DNA of 64,000 nt from Azolla caroliniana (GCA_043228905.1 JBHGNT010000010.1:15934001-15998000); one strand, 5' to 3'; positions 30,109 through 40,347 are shown, numbered from the stretch's first letter. Notes: a model not told the origin generated them from the letters alone. Program-made: numbers and translations.

Positions 30109-30409
30109 TGATATTATGCTTCCGTAACTAGTCTTGATCACCTTGATTACAATCAAGGTGCACCCAAGTATTTACACAAGAATGTGGAGGTGTACATGTA
30201 AGCTAGGAAACTTCTAGAGAGTGCATGAAGATGCATTCTCTAGAAGTTTCTTGAAAGTTCTTGTGATTAACCTACAAAGTAATAAGTTGAATGTTATACA
30301 ATACAATAATGTATAGATGGACGTAGTTTAATTGGTAAGGTTGCCCAATAGGACTAGGAGGTCATGGGTTCAACCCCCTATATTCCATCCTGGCATCTTG
30401 TCTATGACA
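30109..30409 (-). repeat. G6 3' LTR (about 300 bp)
   Basis: On the minus strand the LTR begins TGTCATAGAC after a polypurine tract (GAGGGAGGATAA, 30410-30421) and ends CATAATATCA at the gag junction. It includes a near-perfect hairpin around 30196-30255 (AAACTTCTAGAGA... / ...TCTCTAGAAGTTT). An antisense tRNA-like sequence occupies its U3 start. Confidence 0.78.
30316..30389 (+). other. tRNA-like sequence at the U3 end of G6
   Basis: Plus strand, antisense to the LTR. A box TAGTTTAATTGG and B box GGTTCAACCCC both fit the pol III consensus fully. The ends GATGGA and TCCATC pair as a 6-bp acceptor stem, giving a 74-base tRNA-sized unit. The D and anticodon stems are weak. It ends 20 bases from the LTR edge. 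It is a tRNA relic or SINE-like head, not a clear tRNA gene. Confidence 0.68.
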
Positions 30410-30420
30410 TTATCCTCCCT

Positions 30421-31288
30421 CTAAGGTCACCTCCTAGGACCCACGACCAACTTATGTGGGTATCGTTGATGAAACTCTCGAATGGCCTTTGGAGCATTTT
30501 GTAAATGTGTAACCAGTTCTCATGTGGTGTCTGAAATGGGGTATCCTTTCCATAAGACCAAATATTGGAGTTGAACTTGCAGGAATGGAAATGCTGAAAT
30601 GAGGATGAAATCCATAGTTTGCAAAGAATGGGAAAATCTTAGTTGAAGCATGGATACTATTATTGTAGGTAAATTCGGCCATTGCAAGGAAGTCCACCCA
30701 ATCCTCTTGTTGGTAGCTCACGGTACACGGGAGGTATTATTCGAGGATTTGGTTGACTCGTTCGGTTTGTCCATCACTTTGAGGATGGTATGCTGATGAC
30801 AAGTTCACAGAAGTCCTGAATGTCTGTAGAAGCCGTTGCAAGAAGTGGGAGATGAATTGAGAACCTCGATCAGAGGTGATATCCTCGGGTAAGCTGTGTA
30901 ATCGGATGCCATTTTTAAGAAAAAGGTCAGCTGTCTGCTCCCTTGAAATAGTTTTGGAACATGGGACAAAGTGAGCCATCTTCGAAAATCGATTAACAAA
31001 CAATAGCACCGTGTCATGTCCATCGACTAGAGGGAGGTCGGTTATAAAGTCCATGGATATGGAGGCCCATGGTCGACTGGGAATTGGGAGCGGGTGAAGA
31101 AGGCCGTATGGTCGATGGTGAGCTACTTTGGAGCAAGCACATACGTCACATGTCTTGATAAATTCCTTAAGAAATTTCCAAGGTTGGGGCCACCAAAACC
31201 CTTGAGATAGAAACTTCAGTGTTTTCGTGACCCCAAAGTGGCAAACAAGAGGATCATCATGACAGTTTTGAAGTACCTGTGTGTGACA
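30421..31288 (-). pseudogene. pol: G6 integrase and chromodomain remnant
   Basis: From right to left: zinc region (HFGVTKTLKFL..., CDVCACSK), the core start MDFITDLP, ITSDRGSQF, and the HPQSDGQTERVNQ motif with the catalytic Glu. After a stop near 30735 it resumes with WVDFLAMAEFTYNNS. A frameshifted tail (THLQNAPKAIREFHQRYPHK) is the end of a chromodomain, so the stretch between is deleted. The element was a chromovirus like G1. Confidence 0.88.
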
Positions 31289-31289
31289 C

Positions 31290-32405
31290 GATCCGGACCG
31301 TACTGGACAAAGTCGTGTCCTATTATTTGTTAAATCAGTAGACGTGAGGGACCAGGAGCAAGTGGGCCTCCTGCTGGAGACCATGGTGAAGAGAGTCTGC
31401 GGCCGTTTCGACAAACGGCGTGAGTGGGTCGATAAAGGCTCGTCAGGGGCGGGCTTTGTTGCGGCAAGGAAGCTCGAGGTACCCCCACCGGCGCGAAGGG
31501 AGGAGAACCGAGACTGCCTCAAGGCCGGCTCGACTTCGACCAACGTGGTCAAAGGCCCGTCCGGAGGAGCGGTTCTAGAGGAGTTGACTCAGATGGTGAG
31601 GGACCTCCATATTGCACAGGCACGGAGGGACGACGGCGAACTAGCCCGTGACCGAAGGCCTCCGGCTGGGCATCGGTGCTTGTGGTGCGACATGGTCGGC
31701 CACACCCGAAAGGACTGCGGGGATTTCGCCGAAGCGATAATGGCCAACGTGGTGTACCTGTTGAACGGGTGGGTACACGCTAGCGAAACCCCGAGGGCCC
31801 TGGATCTGAACGTCGGACGAGGGGGGATGAAACGGCTGATGGAGGAAGCGGCGACCATCCACTACTCGACGTCGGCGGGAATCCGGGTCGGGAGTGATGA
31901 AGTCCGGAAAACGAAGGACTCCGGGTTTTGGACGTTGATGCTGGACAGCCTAGGCGGCGTATGGCTAAGGAAAGAGGAAGCGGACCATGCGGAAAGACAG
32001 GTCCGGGAGGTAACCGGGTGGAGTGACCCGGTCGAAGAGAAGATGGGCTTCGTGGAAGCCGCGTGCTAGAACTATGAGGTTCTGGTGGAAGACAAGCGCA
32101 CGGGAAAGACTGGGGGGGCCGGACCCTCACAACAGTATGAGACCCAGTTCGGGCTGAAGCAGAATGATGTCGGTTCATCCAGCACAGTGGACAAGGCCAA
32201 GAAGGCCGGTTACCGGTTGAGCACAGAGATTGAAAGGACCACGGACGTACGAAAGGTCTTGGAGGAACGGATCCTCGACATCAAAGTGGAGCTATCGCTG
32301 AGGGAAGTGCTCGGTATCGCCAAGAAGGAGTTCCACAACTCCATCGTAGACTTGGTGAAGCGGAAAAGGCTTTCGACGGAGCCGGAGCCGGAGAAGCAGG
32401 TGTAG
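31290..32405 (+). pseudogene. gag: G4 gag, C-terminal part
   Basis: The reading resumes as RTGQSRVLLFVKSVDVRDQEQVGLLLE and continues with RFDKRREW, the zinc knuckle CLWCDMVGHTRKDC, ASAGIRVG-like TSAGIRVGSDEV, and EVTGWSDPVEEKMGFVEAAC. A TAG at 32067-32069 stands where G2 has Gln. The next open part, to 32405, carries LRFSTEIERTTDVRKVLEE-like sequence and REVLGIAKKEFHNSIVDLVKRKR, matching the G3 Gag-protease border. Confidence 0.88.
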
Positions 32406-32860
32406 GTGCAAACGACGCACCTAGAAGACATGGCCTTGGAGGAGGAGTTGGCGGAAAGCCACTACTTGAGGCTACATTGGGCTAGGGCCACTACAGAAAC
32501 CCTTGTTCGGATCGGGGACGTCCAAGCACAGGTGTAAGATACGGGCAGCAACGCGCGCCACGGAGGAACTACACGGAGCCTGCCCGAATGTACGAGTGAA
32601 AATCGGCGATGTCGAGATCGATCAACAGTTCTTCGTGCAGGAGACGTCCTCGCATCCGGTGATACTCGGAGAACCGTACATCACGGCGGCGCGCATGGAG
32701 ATGAAGGTGATGGACAACGGTTCGGCGTATGCCCGAGTCAAAAGTTAGGAAGGGCGTCACTCCGTTCAGTTTCTGACGGTACGACCGAACCACGAGCGTA
32801 ACCGCGAGACCCTCGGCAGCGAAAGCCGAGGGGATTTTTAGAGAGGGCTATCAAGGCATG
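32406..32860 (+). pseudogene. pol: G4 protease remnant
   Basis: It contains HWARATTETLVRIGD and then, after a deletion, KIRAATRATEEL, KIGDVEIDQQFFVQE and HPVILGEPYITAARME. The segment carrying the catalytic Asp (VALIDHGSEINLMS in G3) is missing, so this protease cannot work. Stops lie at about 32535 and 32746. Confidence 0.82.
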
Positions 32861-33199
32861 GGGACACGATAGTCCGGACACTCCGGAAAAACCCCACACA
32901 TGTACAATAGGCAGAAGAACCTGTAACATAGGTAGGAAGTTTTGGTTCTCCGACAACGGAGGTTGTACGATAGCTGACGTCGTTGGCCGGGAGAAGAAGC
33001 GGGTAGAAGAGTGACTCAGGGCATGCGGAATCCTAGCCCCCGAAGAGGAAATCAACGGAGCCATGGAGGCAGTTTCTCTTGACGACACCTTGGGGAAGTT
33101 ACGGAAGATGTTCGGAGAGGGCCTTAGTGAAGACCGAATGATTCTGGTATGTTCGGAAAATATGTACGAAGTCATCGCCGACTTTGGTAGAGGACTCGA
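32861..33199 (+). pseudogene. pol: G4 protease-RT linker, decayed
   Basis: No clear open frame. In translated pieces I see a counterpart of the G3 linker (for example an EEINGAMEAVSLDDTLGKL-like stretch and the TKHKIVYRKVRPIAAPLLEG end at about 33200-33260). Nothing else is recognisable. Confidence 0.5.
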
Positions 33200-34284
33200 G
33201 TGGATACGAAGCACAAGATTGTGTACCGGAAGGTGAGGCCAATCGCGGCACCCTTGCTGGAGGGCAATGAGTTACGGATAAAGGGGGTCGCGTCAGACCC
33301 AAGTTTACGAGATCCGGTTGGCATAGGACATCGATTCACCAACATAACGCTACGAGAGCTCAAGGTCGGTGGGGGTGGCTTCTACTGCCGGCAGAGAAGG
33401 ACTGGTTTCAGAGAATGCTCGGGAGGCACGGAAAGGCCTTCACATTCTCGCCGGAGGAGATCGGGTTCGTAGACCCGACAATTGTGGAACCAATGGTGAT
33501 CTTCACGGGACTGCATGTACCATGGAATCTCAAACCGATTCCAGTACCCAGAGCTCACATCCCGAACCTGATGGAGCTTCTGAAACAAAAGGTGGATATG
33601 GGCATCCTCAAACCATCGAGTTCCTCGTATTCTAATCAGTGGTTTATTGTGCCCAAGAAGAACGGCATGTTGCGCTTCATTCAGGACCTGGAACCGGTCA
33701 ACAAGGTGACCATTCAAAACGCAGGAATCGGACCGACCATAGACGAGTTCGCGGAGGCCTTCGCTGGAAGGTCAATTTACTCGGTCGGTGATCTATACTC
33801 AGGATACAATCAGTTCCAGCTAGTCGTGGACAACAGGGACATTACGACGATGTGGACTCCTCTCGGCCTAGTATGGATGTGTACGCTTCCGCAAGGAGGG
33901 ACGAACTCGGTAGCCCACATGGTGAACGCAATGAACAAACTGCTAAGGAATTTTATCTCGGACATCACCATGCCATTCTTAGACGACACCCCGATCAAAG
34001 GATGCCCGGTGGAGGATAAGGACGAGACAATCGGACTAGACAGATGCCGGAAATTCATGGCGGACCATGTCGACGACTGCGAAAAGGTGCTACAAAGACT
34101 AGAGGGCACGAGGCTCACCTTCTCCGGGGAAAAATCGGCCTTCGGGCAATTAGAGATCATGGTCGTCGGACACCTATGTGGGCCATTCGTTCGGAAACCA
34201 TCGTCGGCCAAGGTAGAGGCCATCTCCGCGATGAAGCACGACTGCAATTCGGTCATGGAAGTCTGGAGATTCTTGGGAGCATGC
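33200..34284 (+). pseudogene. pol: G4 reverse transcriptase (FLDD type)
   Basis: Frame 33200-33400 gives the RT approach (DPSLRDPVGIGHRFT). After a small frameshift near 33410, a 293-codon frame covers RT: VPRAHIPNLMELLKQK, VPKKNGMLRFIQDLEPVNKVT, IYSVGDLYSGYNQFQL, LPQGGTNSVAHMVNAMNKLLR and MPFLDDTPIKG. The catalytic Asp pair is present, with Phe before Leu as in G3. S2 interrupts after RFLGACT; the next residues FYHIGIPHYAH lie beyond it. Confidence 0.9.
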
Positions 34285-34288
34285 ACGT

Positions 34289-34787
34289 TGTCGTGAAGAT
34301 TTCCAGCTATAGTGTGAAACCGGGGTGGAATGGGCAAATTGGTGGTGTGCAACATGTGCACGTGTAAACTAGGAAATGGTGTGTAGAAAGAAGAGGGGAA
34401 TTTTATCCCACATTGTAAGGTCCCTCCCTCCTTAGGCTATAAAAGGAAGGGAGGGGTTCACTTATGAGGGGTTGCCTATTTTGAGGGAGAGAGGCATACC
34501 ACTTAGGTTGAGGGTTTCAGTTAGGGTTTTCTTCTTGGGTTTTCCTTTAGGGTTTTTCTCATAGTCGTTTGGTGCAGCCATGGCGGCCACCATTGTAAAG
34601 CGTTTATGATTACTTAAGCTAACTTGTTGAGCATCTTGCCCCGTCTATTCTATGTTATTTTCTTATTCTTTCTCACCTCCTCTTGAGCTAAGCTTCCATT
34701 TTGTGTCTTATTCTTTCTCCTCGACTCCCTAGTCCAAGACCCTCGTGGTCCCGCCCCTTCCACACGCACGCACGTAATAATGCAACA
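34289..34787 (+). repeat. S2: solo gypsy LTR in G4
   Basis: A 499-bp solo LTR runs from TGTCGTGAAG to ATGCAACA, flanked by the exact 4-bp duplication ACGT (34285-34288 and 34788-34791). The G4 RT frame reads through once it is removed. A TATA box lies in CTATAAAAGGAAGGG near 34440 after a pyrimidine stretch like that of the G4 LTR, so orientation is plus and the families are related. Confidence 0.92.
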
Positions 34788-35450
34788 ACGTTCTACCACA
34801 TCGGGATCCCGCATTACGCCCACGTCACGGAGCCGCTCTATGGATTGCTGAAGAAAGGGCGTAAATTCGAGTGGAGACAGGAGGATACGGAGTCGGTCCG
34901 GAAAATGAAAGAAGCACTTGCTGCGGCGCCAACACTCCGGAAAGCGGTCTACGGTAAAGACATTCTGATTTACGTAACCGTAGACACGAGTTCGACCGGA
35001 ATCGGGTGGGTGATCAACCAAGAGGATGAGAATGGCACGAGGTTCCCCATCCGGTTTGGCGCGAAAGTCCTCAGTGAACGACAACGAGGGTACACCCAGG
35101 TGAAACGCGAACTCTGGGGTATTGTTTCGGCGGTCAAGGCCGACAAAGACTACCTGATCGGGACGGAGGTGATAATTGAGACGGATTGCCTGCCGATTCT
35201 CGGTATGGTTTCCGGATGCGTGACGCCAGACCTAACAATGCTCAGGTGGATAGTGTACATCAAGTCCCTGAATCCGGAAATACGACACATTTCCGGAAAA
35301 GACAACACCATGTCCGACATGCTTTCGAGGGCGAGATTCGATGATGAGGACGACATGGTTTCGGAGGACGAAGAAGTCGGCGTGGACTTCTTCGAGACGG
35401 CTTACGTAACAACAAGGAAGGGGAGCACTCCCGCGCTTAACGAGTTCGAC
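34788..35450 (+). pseudogene. pol: G4 RT end and RNase H
   Basis: The open frame starts with FYHIGIPHYAHVTEPLYGLLKKG and continues through VTVDTSSTGIGWVINQEDENG, RQRGYTQVKRELWGIVSAVKADKDYLIG, IIETDCLPILGMVSG, MLRWIVYIKSLNPEIRHISGKDNTMSDMLSRARF. It is the best preserved RNase H of this lineage here, with no internal stop, and continues in frame into integrase. Confidence 0.9.
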
Positions 35451-36809
35451 GAGAGCAAGTACGATGGGGAGTGCCTCCAGATCGGCGGGTTCCTGAAGAC
35501 AATGACACCGGACGTGGCGTGGACGAAGGAAGAGGCCAACCAGATTCGGAAGAAAGCGTACCGATTCTTCCTACGGGACGGGTGCATATGGAAGTACCCG
35601 AAGAAGAGAAATGGCATCCCGCTCCGGGTTGTGGCGAAGAAAGAGGAACATGTGGAACTGTTGAAGGCGTACCACAAGAGTCCTTGGGCCGGACACCGCG
35701 GGACGTGGGTCACATTCGAGAAGCTGAAGGGGAAGTACTGGTGGTCGGGACTATACCGGGACGTGCATCGGTTCGTGACGGCTTGTGAAAGCTGTTAGAT
35801 GCACTCCATAGTCCGACATCAGGACGAGCTCCACCCGACCTACCCTCCGACCATCCACTTCAAGTGGATGGTGGATCTGGTGACGATGCCGATGGGGGTA
35901 GGGCAGATGGGATATCTGGTGTTGGCTCGAGAGGACCTGATGAACCAGGTGGAAGGCCGAGCGTTGCTGAACAAAACGATCGCAGCCATGTGCCAATTTC
36001 TGATCAAAGAAGTGGTATGCCGGTACGGGTGCGTAGGAAAGATCATAGCCGACCGCGGAGAAGTGGACGCACAAGAGGCTGAAGAGTTGTTTGACCGGCT
36101 AGGGGTTAAAATCTCGCTCACCACGACGTACAATCTGGAGGCGAACGGGAAGGTGGAACGCAGACATGGGCTGATCGTCAAAGCGTTAGTGCGGGCATGT
36201 GGAGGCCAAGTCGAAAACTGGTCGCAGCTCTTACCCTATGCGTTGTGGGCCAACCGAACTACGCACAGTTCGGGAATCAGGTTCATGCCGGCGGAGCTGA
36301 TGTACGGGCAGAAGCCGGTCATGCCAATGGAGCGAACGATCTCCTCATGTGCCATGGTGGACTAGAGAGACGAGATGAGCCAGGAGGAGCTATTAGCGGC
36401 ATGGATCCAACAACTCGAGCGAAGACTGGAGCATGTGGAACGAGCCGCGGAAAAGTTGCGGGCCGCGAGGGTAAAGAACAAGGGGCGATTTGACCGGACT
36501 CACCGACTAAGCCTGAAGAAAATCGAGGAAGGTGACTAAGTTCTAGTATATGATAGCAACCTCGACAACCAGCACAAGGTGATGTGGAAGTTCACAAGGA
36601 GGTGGTTCGGGCCGTACGTGGTGACAAGTGCCAACGACAACGAGACCTACCATCTCGCGGAGCTTGATGGGACGAGGACGGCAGTACCGGTGGCCGAGAA
36701 AAGGATCAAAGCGTTCAAAAAGTGGCACGAGGATGAACCGGACCCGGACGACTTGGATAGCGAGGACGACCAGTTCGGAGCGAATGGTGATCCGGAGGAC
36801 AAAGGGTAA
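35451..36809 (+). pseudogene. pol: G4 integrase
   Basis: The zinc region is HKSPWAGHRGTW with CESC, followed by TAG at 35796 where G2 has Gln. The core is open from 35799: DLVTMPMGVGQMGYL, IADRGEVDAQEAEELF and EANGKVERRHG with the Glu. A TAG at 36363 and a TAA at 36538 replace Trp codons. The C-terminal part ends with an acidic tail at 36809. All three catalytic positions are visible, but stops make it inactive. Confidence 0.9.
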
Positions 36810-36870
36810 GCGCGGGCCGGTCTTCTTCGGCAAGAGTCTATTTTGGCGCATACTAGTGGATGCGCGGTTA

Positions 36871-36882
36871 GATGGGGGCGGA
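36871..36882 (+). other. G4 polypurine tract
   Basis: GATGGGGGCGGA lies directly before the 3' LTR start at 36883. Confidence 0.85.
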
Positions 36883-37559
36883 TGTCGTGGAGAAAACCAT
36901 CCCTAGTCGGAATCGGAGAATAATGTGCGTGAACTGGCCCTTACACGCGGACACAAGTTTTGTTGTAATGTACATATTTAGGTACAAGTCGGTTGATGTG
37001 AATATCCTAGGTCGCACAGATTTGATAGGTAGGAAATTGAGGCATATCTCTGACCGAAAGGACTGAGAATAAAGATGATGTAACAAGTTGTAACGGCCTC
37101 CCTCCTTGGGCTATAAAAGAGAGGGAGAGGAATCGTGAAAGGGATCGCTGGGGGTCGAGGACAAAGTGCTGTGGGACTAGGACCGAGCTCTTCCCCTCCG
37201 TCTTTCTCTGTATTTGCTTTGTGCAGGTTTTCGGGAGGCTAACTCTGCTCCGCGGAACGCCCGAGTGCTTCCGGTAGAGTCTCCATCTCGCTCTTCTGTG
37301 TGCGTGTGCGTAGGCGTAGGAGATTTGTCGCTCACCGGCCTACCGGTTGTAACCCCTTTTTCATCAGAATATATATATAGATATACGCATTCATCTCGTT
37401 TCCGTTGTTTCATTCAGTTGCGGTTTCTGTGTACCTCTGTGTGTGTGTGTGGAAGCACGGCCGTTGTCTTTCTTGCTCCTACTTCAGATCGGTTACTCCT
37501 CGGTCCAAGACCCTCGTGGTCCCGCCCCGTTCTATACGCACGCGCGTAACAACGCGACA
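36883..37559 (+). repeat. G4 3' LTR (677 bp)
   Basis: It matches the 5' LTR end to end except for an extra 39 bp near 37310-37348. A TATA box is at 37112-37118. The TCGG duplication follows at 37560. Open frames here are LTR sequence only. Confidence 0.93.
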
Positions 37560-37563
37560 TCGG

Positions 37564-38291
37564 GAAGCAGCACCAACTTCCATTCCCTAGTGAGCGTAAT
37601 CGTAGTCGAAATCCGTTGGATTTGACCCATTCGGATGTGTGGGAACCGGCACAGAACGTGAGTCTCGGTGGAAGCCGTTACTTTGTAACCTTCATCGATG
37701 ACTTCACTCGACATACCTGGGCGTGCTTAATCGCGAAAAAGAGCGAAGTCTTCACGTGGTTCCTGAAGGTGAAGAGCCTTGCGAAAAGGGAAACTAGACG
37801 AAAGATCAAGTGCCTACGGTCCGATGGCAGGAAGGAGTACTTCTCCAACCAATTCATGAGTTATCTACAGAAGGAAGGAATTCCACGTGAATTCTCCTGT
37901 AGATATAAGCCGGAGCAGATATAAGCCGGAGCAGAACGACGTAGCCGAGCGGAAGAATCGGACGATCGAAGAAGCAGTCAGGGCAATGCTTGAAGGTAAG
38001 CATATACCAAAGTTTTATTGGGCTGAAGCCATAAGGACGGAGGTTTACTTACAGAATTGGACCTTTGCAAATGGAGGAATGTGGCCACATGAGATGTATT
38101 ACAGCAAAAAGCCGAACTTGGCACACTTGAGGATTTTCGACAGCATTACGTATGTGCATGTGCCAAAGGAGAAACGGAGCAAGATGGATGCCAAAGCCGA
38201 GAAGTATATCTTGGTCGGCTATTCAGATGAACAAAAAGGGTATAAGTACTATAACCCCCGAACGAAGGAAGTTCGCATAAGTTGAGATGTC
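37564..38291 (+). pseudogene. pol: C3 integrase
   Basis: After G4 the reading resumes with GKQHQ, then LTHSDVWEPAQNVSLGGSRYF, LRSDGRKEYFS and, after a frame break, PEQNDVAERKNR with the Glu, FYWAEAIRTEVYLQNW and YILVGYSDEQKGYKYYNPR. The break is due to a short tandem duplication of GATATAAGCCGGAGCA at about 37905-37935. A TGA at 38284 replaces the expected Arg codon (IS*DVVFDE). Confidence 0.9.
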
Positions 38292-39440
38292 GTGTTTGAC
38301 GAATCCGCTTCGTGGTACTTGCCTCCACCTCCAATACCTCATGATTCCATTCCGAATTCTGAAGAAGAAGTTAGCGAGGCTGAGGTGCCTCTGCATGATG
38401 AGGATATCAGAGCTCTGAAAGAGAGTCTGATCTCATTTCGGCTAAGTGGGCCGAATGAGGGGTTGAGCCGAGATGGCCAACCAAATGAAGAGTTGGCGAG
38501 TAGTGGAGACTCAACCGTGTTATCCCCACGTAAAGAACCGAGGAGACAGTTTATGCGTAAAGAGAAAGGGAAAAAGAAAATGTCGGAATACGATTTCGGC
38601 AGTGCTGAGTCAGATCGGAGCGAATCTAACTTCGGGCCAATCGAAAAGGAACCTCTACGGAATAGGTCGAAATCGATCGAAAGGGTCATGAAATCGGGTA
38701 ATCACGAATTACGCCGATCTACCCGCCTGAAGAACCCCGTAAAGAGGTACGGGTATAATGAGTACATGGTGCATCATTATGCGTACATGACACGCGTGGC
38801 AGAAGTGCGTGAGCCGGAGAGCTACGTAGATGCGGCGAAAAACGCAAATTGGTGTGCCGCGATGGAGGAAGAGATGCATGCTTTAACAGACAATGAGATG
38901 GGTGTATAAGGTGAAATAAAACACCGAAGTCTCCGTCAACCGATAGAAGGCCCGTTTGGTTGCGAAAGGCTATGCACAGAAGCACAACATAGATTACGAC
39001 GAGACCTTCGGTCTAGTTGCGAAGATGACTACCATGCGAGTTCTGCTAGCCGTAGCAGCCGTGAAGGGATGACATTTACATCAGATGGATATAAAAAATG
39101 TGTTCCTTCAAGGCAATCTTGAGGAACAGGTGTACATGGTATAGCCCCCCGGATTTCTATCCGAACAGAACACCTCAGTAGTCTGTCGATTGAAGAAGGC
39201 GTTATATGACCTTAAGCACACCCCGTGAGCTTGGAATGTAAAGATTACACAATGTTTGCATAGAATGGGGTTTACGACGTCCAAATCAGACTCTTCGTTA
39301 TTAGTTCGGCAAGGTCGACATGGACTGGTTTGTTTTTTACTTTATGTTGATGATTTAGTTATCGCCGGTGCCGACCTGGAAGAAATCCGTTGTGTAAGGT
39401 CTCAGCTTGCAGCATCATTCGAAATGCAGTATCCGATTTA
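38292..39440 (+). pseudogene. pol: C3 linker and reverse transcriptase, truncated
   Basis: 38292-38909 is the integrase-RT linker (DVVFDESASWYLPPP, RRSTRLKNPVKRYGYNEYM) reaching EEEMHALTDNE. RT follows with many stops and frame changes: HQMDIKNVFLQGNLEEQVYM, VCRLKKALYDLKHTP, then an open part with LYVDDLVIAGADLEE at about 39340-39385. After SFEMQ (39430) similarity stops, so the end of RT and RNase H are lost. 39441-39680 is unassigned. Confidence 0.85.
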
Positions 39441-39676
39441 ATCGAAATGTTCTATTCGAACATTACGAATCGACTAAGGGCCAAGCGGAGGAAAGGGCGG
39501 CGAAAGAGACGCCAACACTGCGACAACAAGGGAGCTGAGAAGGGCCATATGAGCAGACAAGCCAACCAGAAGGGTCAAAGCGTGCAAAATCGAACGGGAT
39601 GAGGAGCACGAGCGAGGCATGAAGCCAGGAGAGGTCGGAGTGAATATCCGGAAAAAAAAATAGAACCTCAAGTTGA

Positions 39677-39689
39677 GCTTGAGGGGGAG
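39677..39689 (+). other. C3 polypurine tract
   Basis: GCTTGAGGGGGAG lies directly before TGTTGAGAGAAAAGC, the start of the C3 3' LTR, as in C1. Confidence 0.85.
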
Positions 39690-39912
39690 TGTTGAGAGAA
39701 AAGCTCAACATTGGGTGCGTAAACGAGTACGTAACCCAGTACGTAGATTGGGTACGTAAAACCGTACGCAAAATATGGTCGTGGCGATGTTTAAACCAAG
39801 AGGCTGTTAGAACGTTATTCCTCATAAGGAATAGTTTTGGGAGTTAGTGTAGAAGGCTCATTTATGAGCTGTCAAGTACTGATAGTACTTGTGTCAGGCC
39901 GATAGTCCGGGT

Positions 39913-40207
39913 TGTTGGTTGTGTTACCAATTGTGGGTTCTGATACATGTTGGTCGTGAACAACAAACAACGCAGACAGAAAAATAAAATAGGCGTGGAC
40001 TTAGACAGTGCAAGCTCTAATGGAAAGCTTTATTGCTTCATTCCCTCTCTCTCTCTGTCTAAGATACAATACACAGATGCTTCATCTCTCTGTCACTTCT
40101 CACACTATACAATGTTAGGTATTTGCTTATATACTAAGCCCTAACTTATTGACGAGTTCATACTCTGATGGATACAACTTGGAAGGAGTCGTCCTTTTAT
40201 GCCAACA
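39913..40207 (-). repeat. C4 3' LTR (295 bp)
   Basis: It runs from TGTTGGTTGTGTTACC to TTATGCCAACA in plus orientation. It lacks 24 bp present near 44855-44890 in the 5' LTR. The polypurine tract (minus strand ACCGGGGAGTT, 40208-40218) adjoins. Confidence 0.9.
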
Positions 40208-40347
40208 AACTCCCCGGTAAAAGGGCTACTCTTTCTTGTGTGTACAAGTATTTGGGGTTATCTCCCTTGTAAGCCTAGATTACAAAATTGATCTAAGTTT
40301 ATATGTTACAAGTCAGTCGGCATGAACCCAAGTCGTTTTTGTTCCGA

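Larger units (their letters stand above)
30109..31288 (-). mobile_element. G6: gypsy fragment in G4 gag
   Basis: A minus-strand gypsy fragment splits the G4 gag between SALD and RTGQSRVLL. It consists of a partial integrase, a short chromodomain remnant, a polypurine tract and one LTR. The 5' LTR and everything before integrase are absent, so no target duplication is expected. Its protein resembles G1, not G4. Confidence 0.85.
28978..37559 (+). mobile_element. G4: Ty3/gypsy element
   Basis: The two LTRs (28978-29615 and 36883-37559) bracket gag, protease, RT, RNase H and integrase. The 4-bp duplication TCGG (28974-28977 and 37560-37563) flanks it exactly, and joining the flanks restores the C3 reading frame across the zinc motif. 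G6 and S2 are nested inside. Coding regions keep their order but carry several stops, most of them at former Gln or Trp codons. Confidence 0.94.

Noticed and set aside
30316-30389. Functional tRNA gene or free SINE
   Set aside because: The D and anticodon stems are weak, there is no SINE tail or target duplication, and its position inside the LTR is the same as in two other LTRs.
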